Assembly (NCBI GenBank): GCA_018398585.1
Contig: JAGTTD010000012.1
Coordinates: 19,663,036-19,727,035, forward strand
Reading direction: 5' to 3'
DNA from: Simmondsia chinensis
Taxonomy: Eukaryota > Streptophyta > Magnoliopsida > Caryophyllales > Simmondsiaceae
DNA length: 64,000 bases
Shown here: positions 55,992 to 64,000 of the stretch, one piece after another
Layout of the letters: each line of letters starts with the position of its first letter
Numbering within the stretch: the stretch's first letter is position 1
Notes under the pieces: generated by a model
The model's input: the letters and a program-made list of their open reading frames with translations, nothing else
The model's database searches: none
Told to the model about the DNA's origin: nothing
Position numbers and translations under genes: made by a program

Positions 55992-58900
55992 TCAAGAAGT
56001 AAAGCTAGGAAATAGGCTCTTCAAGAAATTGTAGTCCTCCCATGTTGTAAAGTGCTCGTTTAAGTTGCTCCAAGTGACTTGGACTTGGTGGATTTTCCGG
56101 TTGTTCAGCTGCAACTTTCTTTCGGCTTTGACAGATTTTGGTTGCTGCAGTAAGACACCATTTGCTTCAGCTATAGGTGGCTTTTGCGTCATATCGGCAT
56201 TTCTCTTAACCTGTTTTTTGAGGAGAGACACATGAAACACAGGGTGAACGTAAGAATGTGAGGGTAAGTCGAGTTTGTACGCCACATTGCCAATTTTCTC
56301 CAGAATTTTGTAAGGACCGAAGTAACGAGCACACAACTTGACGTTGCGTCGAACAACCACAGTTGATTGTCTATAAGGCTATAATTTGAGGTAGACCATG
56401 TCCCCAACGTCATAGTTCTTCTCTACCCTCTTCTTATCCGCATAATACTTCATTCGGGCCCGAGCTTGTTGGAGATTGTCTTTGAGTGCTTGCAAAATCT
56501 GTCTCCTCTACTGTACAAGCTGCGTTGCTGCTGAATCGGTTAGCCTGGGCTGTTGGATCAGCATAGGAGAAGGTGGGGAGTATCCATACAATGCTCAGAA
56601 GTGTGTAGTGCCAATGGTTGTGTGGAAGTGTGTGTTGAACCAAAATTCGGCTAAGAAAAGCCAACGGTTCCACTCCTTGGGCTTGGAGAAGACCATGCTT
56701 CGGAGATATTGCTCCAAACATTGATTGACTCTTTCGGTTTGTCCATTTGTTTGGGGATGGCAGGAAGAGCTAAGAGCCAACGTGGTTCCCATGAGCTTGA
56801 ACAATTCCCTCCAAAAGTTGCTTGTGAAGATTTTATCCTGGTCCGACCCGATGGATTGGGGCAATCCATGTAGCTGATAGATGTTGTCGAGGAAGAGCTT
56901 TGCCAATTTCTCCGTAGTAACGGGTTGAGTAAGAGCAAGAAAATGACTATATTTGGTGAAGCGATCCACCACGACCCATATGACCTCCTTGCCTTCGGAT
57001 TTCGGTAGCCCCTCAATGAAATCCATACTAATGTGAGCCCAAGCACCGTCCGGAATGGGAAGAGGTTGAAGAAGTCCTTTGTATCGCGGATCTCCCAATT
57101 TTTTTTGTTGGCAAACTTCACAAGACTTCACATAGTCGCTTACATCCTTTTTCATGCTCGGGGACGTGAAAAAAGCTTTAATTCGTTGATAGGTGCCTTC
57201 CACACCCTCGTGACCTCCCCAAACAGCGTCGTGTGAGGCTCGAATGACCTGTTTTCTCAAGTCGGTAGCAGCACCAATGTACAGCTTGCCCCGAACACGC
57301 AGTAAGCCATTCTGCACTGTCGCTTCACTGTTTTCTGCAGCCATTTTCGCGTCGGTCTGGAGCGTGGCAGCAGCTACCTTTTCACGAGCAAATGTATCCC
57401 CCTCATAGGACTTGTGCAGCTCTTCGACCCAAGAAGGAATTACCACCGAAATGGCTGAGCATGTGCCTGAAACAGTGTCCTCAAAACGCCTTGACAGCGC
57501 ATCTGCAGCTGCGTTTTCTTTGCCACTTCTATACTCGATGTCGTAATTAAGGCCTAACATTTTCATCAAGCCTTTCTTTTGAATTCTTGACACAATCTTC
57601 TGTTCGAGGACATATTTGAGGCTTTGGTGGTCCGTCCGAATGGTGAATTTATGACCCTCCAAATAGTGCCTCCATTTCTCCACGGCTAAGAGAATTGCGA
57701 GGTACTCCTTTTCATAGGTCGACATTGCCTGATGTTTGAGGCTTAGAGCTTGACTTAGATATGCAATGGGCCTTCCTCTTTGAGAGAGAACAGTCCCAAC
57801 ACCCGTACCACTTGCATTGGTCTCTAAAATGAAGCCTTCAGCGAAATTTGGCATGGTCAAAACCGGTGCTGCACACATGGCGGTTTTGAGAGCTTCGAAA
57901 GCGGCCTGGGCCTTCTCGTTCCACCCAAAAGCATCCTTCTTCAAGAGCTCCGTTAAAGGTTTGGCAATGGAACCATAACCTTTAATGAATTTTCGATAGT
58001 ATGCGTCAATCCCAAGAACCCTCGCAATTGCTTCAAGGTGATCGAGGTTGGCCATTCTTGCATTGCTCGGATCTTGTTAGGATCAGTAGCTACGCCCTCT
58101 GATGAGATGATATGACCCAGATATTCAAGCTTCTCTTGAGCAAAAGAGCATTTGGACAATTTTGCAAAAAACCGGTGTTGTCGCATTAAGATGAATACTT
58201 GTCGAAGGTGTGTGAGGTGAGCTTCATATGTCGGACTGTAAATCAATATGTCGTCGAAGAATACCAGCACTGACTTCCTCAAATAAGGCTTGAAGACATC
58301 ATTCATAGCCACTTGGAAGGTGGCCGGGGCGTTTGTTAAATCGAATGGCATAACAACGAACTCGAAATGGCCATGATGAGTTTGGAAAGCGGTCTTGTAT
58401 ATATCTGATTCGAGAACTCGGATCTGATGATACCCTTGCCGTAAGTCCAGCTTGGAAAAGAAGCACGCCCCATGAAGCTCATCAAGCAAGTCATCTATGA
58501 CCGGTATCGGAAATTTGTCTTTCACTGTTAAAGTATTCAAACTGCGGTAATCGATGCACAGACGGGTTATCCCATCCTTCTTCTTTACAAGGATCACGGG
58601 TGAAGCAAAAGGACTTCGGCTTGGTCTAATGAAGCTCAACCGAAGTAATTCCTCCACTTGCGTCTCTATCTCCGTTTTTTGGCCATGGGGGTACCGATAT
58701 GGCCTAATTTTGAACGGATCGGCATTTCCTCGCAAAGGTATGGCGTGATCCACACTTCTTTGAGGAGGGAGGCTCTTAGGCTCTTCAAAGATGTCCCCGA
58801 ACTCGTCAATTAAAATCTGAACAGCAGGAGGGTGAGTCGGTTGCTGCATAACCGAGCTCACCATGAATAATTGCCCGATCCATTGTATCGCCTTCTTTTT

Positions 58901-59089
58901 AATTCCACCTTGCACATCCTTTGCCTCGATCAACTTGAGCTGAGCTTCCTCAGACATGCCTTGCAAAGATACCTTGGTGCCATGAACCTCAAAAGCCACG
59001 GTCATTTTATCGAAGTCGAAGACAACCGGGTTGAAGGTCCTCATCCAATCTACTCCGAGCACCATGTCACAACCACCCAAAGGAATCAC
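55992..59089 (-). pseudogene. Element E pol: RT, RNase H, integrase, chromodomain
   Basis: RT is open at 57953-59089: LGGCDMVLGVDWM, SPVILVKKKDG, SKLDLRQGYHQIRV and catalytic FFDDILIYS (about 58250). After a 1-base shift near 58020 a 486-codon frame (56595-58055) carries RNase H (YEKEYLAILLAVEKW, RTDHQSLKYVLEQ), the integrase zinc module (HEGVEGTYQR...CEVCQQKK) and DDE core (AHISMDFIEGLP, SCHPQTNGQTERVNQ). TGA at 56595 and two TAG codons near 56510 and 56380 interrupt the C-terminal part (CARYFGPYKILEKIG, HPVFHVSLLKK), which ends in a chromodomain-like stretch (VQVTWSNLNEHFTTWED). All catalytic residues I can see are kept; the lesions are few. Confidence 0.9.
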
Positions 59090-60832
59090 TCAGAAATCAA
59101 GGGTGAAATGATTGCTCTGCATAGACCAAGGGAAGGCTATGCATTTGTTTTGTGTTGTCAAAGAATTTCCATCCACTACCATAACCGCCAACGGATGAGT
59201 TTTCGTCACTTCGTGCTTGACCTTCTTAATTAACTTCGGATCAATGAAACTGTGAGTACTTCCACTATCAATGAGGATAATAATGGGGTGTTTCCCAACC
59301 CGTCCTTTGATTTTTATCATGTTATGAGCTTCGCTTCCGGTTAGAGCCTTCATGGAAATTTCGACCTTGTCATCACTTGAGCAGCCTTATGAAATGCATT
59401 CGGTATCTTCTGGTTCAGCATCTGATTCTCCACTGTCAGCCTCATTTTTTGCAGGTGCCCGGCTCCCTTTTACATACATAAGTGCTTGTGATTTGCACCT
59501 ATGCTCGGGTTGATACGGTTGGTTGCATCGAAAACAAAGTCTAGCTGATAACCGGTCACTGCTTTTGCTGCTGTAAGCCTTGTTCTGCTGCAGGGGGGGT
59601 CTCGGCTTGCTGCTGACCGAGTGCTTCCCTTTGTCATAAGGAGGGACTTGAGTTGCTTCTATCAATTTTGCCTTGTTGTATGTGCTGGACAAAGTCTTAG
59701 GACCAATGGCTTTCACCATATTTTTGATCCTAGGCTTAAGTCTGCTCACAAAACACGACACATAGTAAGACTCGGCATCTTCGGGAGCAATGGTCAAAAC
59801 GGACATCAAATTTGCTCTCAAGTTCTCGAATCGGAGCATATACTCTCTCACAGTTGATGTTTGGACCAGCTTATTAAAGCTATCCACAATATCGGTAGAT
59901 TCTCCTCCTCCATACCGCTCACACATCTCCTCTACGAATTGGCCCCAAGATAGATTTGGTTTGGATTTCAACAAACTGTAATACCAAACCTCGTGATCTC
60001 CATGTAAGTGTACTGCTGCGAGTTGGAGCTTCTCCTCCTCCGGTACATTGTAGTTTAAGAAGAAACGATCACATCTCCTTAACCACGATTCCGGTTGCTT
60101 CCCATCGAAAAGGTCGATCTCCACCCTTGGCTGTCGGTACGAGCTGCTTCTGCCACTCAAGGTGTTGTCATTGGACTCAGTTCTTTTCTGATAACATCGT
60201 TCTGGTGGTCTCACAACAAGTTCGATTTCATCAGCTGCTGCATCCGAGTGAGCATTTGACAGTCGAGGCTGACTGTCAGGGGGTTTTTGTGCTGTTGTAG
60301 ATCCGTTTTTCTCAAAGTTTGAGACTCGATCTGGACTTTCCACATCAAGATCATGTTGTAAAGGCTGAGATTCAGCTGGTTTGACGTAGGTAGATGGCCC
60401 TACAGTGGTCTGAATTTCTGGTGTTTTACCTGTGTCTCGTGCAGGTTCGAAGCTTTGTCTTTCACTGGGTTGCTGCTGCTTAGATCGGTTTTGAGGAAAA
60501 ATATGGCTCCCTGGCATTAAAATTGCATCCACACTTGATTCTTTGTGCTTGGTCATCTGATCTTGTAAATTTTCAAGTCGTTTCTCCAATTGTTGCAACT
60601 GATCTTCTTTCTTTTCATCTTTTTCCATCAATATTTTCAGAATTTGATGAATACTCTTGGTTTGGCTTCTACTCTCGGCACTTTATTGCTTAAGATCAGC
60701 AAATTCTTGACCAAACTTGGCCTCCATGTTCTTTATCTGATCACGAAGTTCCTGATTTCTATCATTTGAAGCATCAAGAACCGAAACCGCACCACCACCA
60801 GCTCCTGATCTTGTTCTAACTTTGTCGGTCAT
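59090..60832 (-). pseudogene. Element E gag-protease with in-frame stops
   Basis: From ATG 60830-60832 (MTDKVRTRSGAGGG) one register runs to the protease but is interrupted by TAA 60683-60685, TAA 59387-59389 and TGA 59090-59092. A coiled-coil-prone N-terminus (ELRDQIKNMEAKFGQEFADL) precedes the gag core (RVEIDLFDGKQPESWLRRCD, VHLHGDHEVWYYSLLKSKP), a zinc knuckle (CFRCNQPYQPEHRC) and the aspartic protease (LIDSGSTHSFIDP, intact active site). Gag forms the particle; the protease matures it. No frameshifts here, only substitutions making stops, so the copy is young. Confidence 0.9.
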
Positions 60833-60885
60833 TTTTTTTGTTTGTGTTGAAGCTAGCTTAATCAAGGTTTTGATTGATAAAACCA

Positions 60886-60899
60886 GCTCTGATACCAAT
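60886..60899 (-). other. Element E primer-binding site (tRNA-iMet)
   Basis: Sense ATTGGTATCAGAGC directly after the 5' LTR, exact match to the standard site. Confidence 0.9.
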
Positions 60900-61330
60900 T
60901 GTTAAGTTCCCAAAATTAATTTGGAAACCTAACCTTGTAGAAGAGAATTCAAGATGAGAAAAGAATTGAAGGGGATGAGAAGTAAAGAGAAGGGGATGAG
61001 AAAATCAGAATTTTTCCATAAAGGAATTGTATTAATTTCATTGGATGATCAATTACATTCACAAGCACTGAATTTATACAATTTTAACCCATGGAACACG
61101 CCCAGCTGGTTTGATGATTTTTACCGCCAATTGTTCAGTAGCATAACAACATTTCCCGCCAGATTTTAACCGATTCTGCACAGCTCAAATGCGTGTGGGA
61201 ATCTGCAACTTTTGGCGCCTGATTTGATCTACTTAGTGTATTAATATGCCTATTACGATATAAGGACTAAAATTTGCGAGTAATACTAAAATTTAAATGA
61301 ATTACAAGTAAATTTTATTAATTTGTAACA
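60900..61330 (-). repeat. Element E 5' LTR
   Basis: 431 bp; U5 inverted repeat at 60901-60933. Confidence 0.95.
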
Positions 61331-63780
61331 GATTGGCGGGGATTTCAACGGACACGTTGGCCCGATGGAGGGTGGTTATGCTCCTCACCACAGAGGATTT
61401 GGTTTTGGAACCAAGAATGCAGAGGGCAAAGCCCTATTGGACTTTGCGGTTACCTACGACCTAACGGTGGCCAACACCTTCTTCAGAAAGCGCGAGCAAC
61501 ACATCATCACGTACCAAAGCGGCGGGACAAGAACACAGATTGACTATATACTTTTAAGGAGAAGGTTGCAAAGAGACTGCAGGGATTGCAAGACTATCCC
61601 AGGCGAAGACCTGTCTACGCAGCACAGGGTGCTGTGGGCAGATATAAAGGCCAAGGGGAGGGCCAAAAGAATATGCAAACCTGCGCATATGCACACTTGT
61701 TGGAGGGAGCTCAAGGGAGAGAAGTATGAGGTATACAAGGAAAAAGTGGAGGCCGAACTCAGGGAGGACGTTGAAGGAGACACAAACTAGATGTGGAACC
61801 ATCTGGCCCAAAAGATGAGAGGACTGGCACGGGAAGTCCTCGACACGTCAAAGCGAAGGGCACCAAGTAACAGAGAATCCTGGTGGTGGGGTGACGAGGT
61901 CCAAGAGAAGATTAAGGCGAAACGAGTTTGTTTCAGAGAGTGGGACCATAGCAGGGATGTGGATAAGCGACATTGGTATATTCAAGCCAGAAGAGAAGCA
62001 AAGCGAGCAGTCAGAGAAGCACAATCAAGAGCTTATGAGGACTTCTACAAAAGGATGGAGACTAAGGAGGGTGTGAGGGACTTATATAGAATCGCCAAAG
62101 CTAGAGAAAGGAAGACCAGGGACCTGGACAGAGTGCAATGCATAAGAGAGGAAGATGGGCAGGTACTTGTGGACAGGCATCTAATTAAGGCTAGGTGAAA
62201 AATGTACTTCCAAGAGCTGTTCAACGAACAAGGAGGGACAGAGATATCCTTAGGAGATCTTCAAACATCTGAGGTGCATCAAAATCACTGCGAATGTAGG
62301 AAAATTAGCCTCGACAAAGTCAAGGAAGCCCTGAGATCCATGGGAAGGGGTAAAGTAGTTGGCCCAGATGGCATCCCCGTAGAAGCATGGAAATGTCTTG
62401 GACAAAAGGGTGCCATTTGGCTGACTAAACTATTTAACCAAATCCTCCAGGGGAACAAGATGCCTGAGGAATGGAGGAAGAGCATATTGATACCGATATA
62501 TAAGAACAAAGGCGACATTCAGAGTTGCGCCAACTATCAGTGTATCAAACTAATGTGCCACACTTTGAAGTTGCGGGAACGGGTTATAGAGAGGAGGTTA
62601 AGGCATCTGACTGAGGAGTCTGAGAACCAGTTCAGATTTATGCCCGGGAGATCAACAATAGAAGCCTTCCACATCCTAGGGCGGATGATAGAGCAATATA
62701 GGGAGAGACAAAAGGACCTTCATATGGTTTTCATTGATTTAGAGAAGGCATATAATAGAGTGCCAAGGGAGGTCCTGTGGAGAGTTTTGGACATGAAAGG
62801 TATCCCCGTACCGTACATCCAAGCCATCAAAGACATGCATGAAGAGGCATAGACTATGGTGCGTTGGGGAGTCAGACGCTTTCCCGATAACAGTAAGGGT
62901 TCACCAAGGGTCTGCCTTGAGCCCCTATCTATTCATTTTGGTTATGGACGAGCTCACGAGGAACATCCAGGGATGAATACCTTGGTGCATGCTTTTTGCA
63001 GATGACATAGTACTAGGCAAGGAAATCCGGAAATGAGGCCTTGGCCTATGTGTGCGGGAAGAGATAAATGAGAAACTGGAACTGTGGAGAGCAGTTCTAG
63101 AGTCGAAGGGTTTGCGACTAAGCAGAGCGAAGACCGAGCACATGGAACTCAAGTTCGATCCCTCTACCACGCCTAGCCAGGAAGAAGTCGAGATTGCACA
63201 CGAGGCCATTCCAAAGAAGGAGAGATTCAGGTACTTAAGGTCCACGATACAGCACAACGGCGAAGTGGACGAAGATGTCAGCTACAGGATCAAAGCGGGA
63301 TGGCACAAGTGGAGGATGGCCTTCGCGGTACTCTGTGATAGGAAATTCCCCTTGAAGCTAAAGGGAAGATACTATAAGACGGTGGTGCGGCCAGCCATGG
63401 CTTATGGGGCGGAGTGCAGGGCGATGAAACAACAGCACACACAGAAGATGAAGGTGGCGGAGATGTGACTGCTGAGGTGGATATGCGGACACACAAGGAA
63501 GGATAGGATTAGAAACGACATCATAAGAGGCAAATTGGGCATAGCTCCCATTGAAGATAAATTAAGGGAGCAACATTTGAAGTGGTTCTGACATGTCAGA
63601 AGGAGACCGGACGACGCTCTAGTCAGAAGATGCGAAAAGCCTCTTACTACATTAGGCAGAAGAGGCAGAGGAAGACCACAGAAGAGATGGCTTGAGACGA
63701 TCCGACAAGACCTCACCCACCTAAACCTTCGGGAGGAGATGACCTTAGATAAGGCCCAATGGAGGGCTAGATGATCTAGT
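61331..63780 (+). pseudogene. RTE-clade LINE endonuclease and reverse transcriptase
   Basis: Endonuclease: GGDFNGHVG at the junction, then NTFFRKREQHIITYQSG and TQIDYILLRR, the DNase I-like (APE) catalytic blocks. RT follows in the same register, 61336-62852, broken only by TAG at 61788 and TGA at 62196: EWRKSILIPIYKNKGDIQSC, NQFRFMPGRSTIEA and DLHMVFIDLEKAYNRVPRE. After a shift near 62850 come HQGSALSPYLFILVMDEL and the catalytic FADD (62994-63005); the thumb and C-terminus continue from 63052 (GLRLSRAKTEHMELKF, RYYKTVVRPAMAYGAECRAM) with TGA at 63466 and 63589. This EN-RT layout is that of plant RTE elements, often mis-annotated as craniofacial development protein 2-like. It nicks DNA and copies its RNA at the nick; this copy is dead. 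Confidence 0.9.
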
Positions 63781-64000
63781 TAGAGTAGGGCAGTATTTGT
63801 CGCTTCTTTTCTATCCCTATGTCATTCTCATTCTCGTTCTCTTTCTTTATCTCTCCTCCCTTTTTTTTTTGGGCCATACTTATGCATTTTTTATTGTTTC
63901 TCCGGTGCCAGGTCTTTGGCTGAGGGTTGCAGACCATCTTTTTAGGCTGGGGGTCCTCGGAAACAGCCTCCCTTCAGGGTAGTCCCCTGAAGGGGGAAGG
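63781..64000 (+). other. RTE LINE 3' untranslated region (runs off the window)
   Basis: CT-rich stretch, then GGTCTTTGGCTGAGGGTTGC and CCTCGGAAACAGCCTC; the latter matches the isolated tail at 50644. The element's end lies beyond the window. Confidence 0.75.

Larger units (their letters stand above)
55542..61330 (-). mobile_element. Element E: full-length Reina-like Gypsy (chromovirus)
   Basis: LTRs 55542-55962 (421 bp) and 60900-61330 (431 bp), nearly identical apart from a 10-bp indel near 55580. Perfect TSD gattg (55537-55541; 61331-61335). Primer site and polypurine tract in place. Gag, protease, RT, RNase H, integrase and a chromodomain-like tail follow in Gypsy order. Related to but clearly different in sequence from element C. 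Inserted into the endonuclease of an RTE LINE. Disabled by stops and one shift. Confidence 0.95.

Noticed and set aside
63797..63982. 61-aa ORF near the window end
   Set aside because: Translation of the CT-rich 3' UTR of the RTE LINE.
1..64000. CRISPR arrays, tRNA or rRNA genes, bacterial operons
   Set aside because: None seen. The repeats have no regular spacers, and the sequence is plant nuclear.

Overview
This is nuclear DNA of a flowering plant, most likely a eudicot: intergenic, AT-rich, and built almost entirely of transposable elements around one clear host gene. Plant-type evidence is the set of Copia and Gypsy LTR retrotransposons primed by initiator-tRNA-Met or an Athila-type primer, Reina-like chromoviruses, an RTE-clade LINE, Mutator-like and hAT DNA transposons, and a fasciclin-like arabinogalactan protein gene. 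I cannot name the species.

Layout. 1-2944: a cluster of palindromic GTGTCGACAC-type motifs, a possible tRNA-derived SINE and a decayed Mutator-like transposase. 2945-38268: one nested stack. The oldest layer is a decayed minus-strand Copia (X). A second minus-strand Copia (A, 3287-29711) sits in the 3' LTR of X. The 3' LTR of A was then hit twice: by a Mutator-like MITE (F, 4276-9368; 9-bp TSD), which holds a non-autonomous LTR element (D, 4430-8976; 5-bp TSD), and by a plus-strand Copia derivative (B, 9600-21266), which holds a Reina-like Gypsy (C, 14950-20164; perfect 5-bp TSD). A solo LTR lies in the polyprotein of A and a 955-bp hAT element in the 3' LTR of X. 38340-39730: two tandem arrays. 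39790-42480: a truncated Copia (G). 42910-50557: an Athila-like Gypsy (H) with perfect TSD but most of RT and the integrase gone, holding a poly(A)-tailed retroinsertion. 50563-55480: the host island, with an RTE 3' tail, a 185-bp tandem duplication, the FLA gene (51519-52220, minus) and small transposon relics. 55481-64000: an RTE-type LINE (plus) split by a second Reina-like Gypsy (E, 55542-61330; perfect TSD).

Nothing here works as an operon. The logic is insertion history: the breaks and TSDs let the host layers be rejoined, and the three pieces of the 3' LTR of A add up to the length of its intact 5' LTR. Gene-by-gene, C and E carry gag-PR-RT-RNaseH-IN-chromodomain frames broken by a few stops and 1-bp shifts, whereas D carries no recognisable gag or pol at all.

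The two most interesting signals are (i) element D, a young LTR element whose about 2.6 kb of coding-like DNA encodes repeat-containing proteins I cannot assign, and (ii) a 13-14 bp hairpin at the extreme U5 end, touching the primer-binding site, which is kept in D, C and E although its sequence differs, with G-U pairs in E that only work in the sense RNA.
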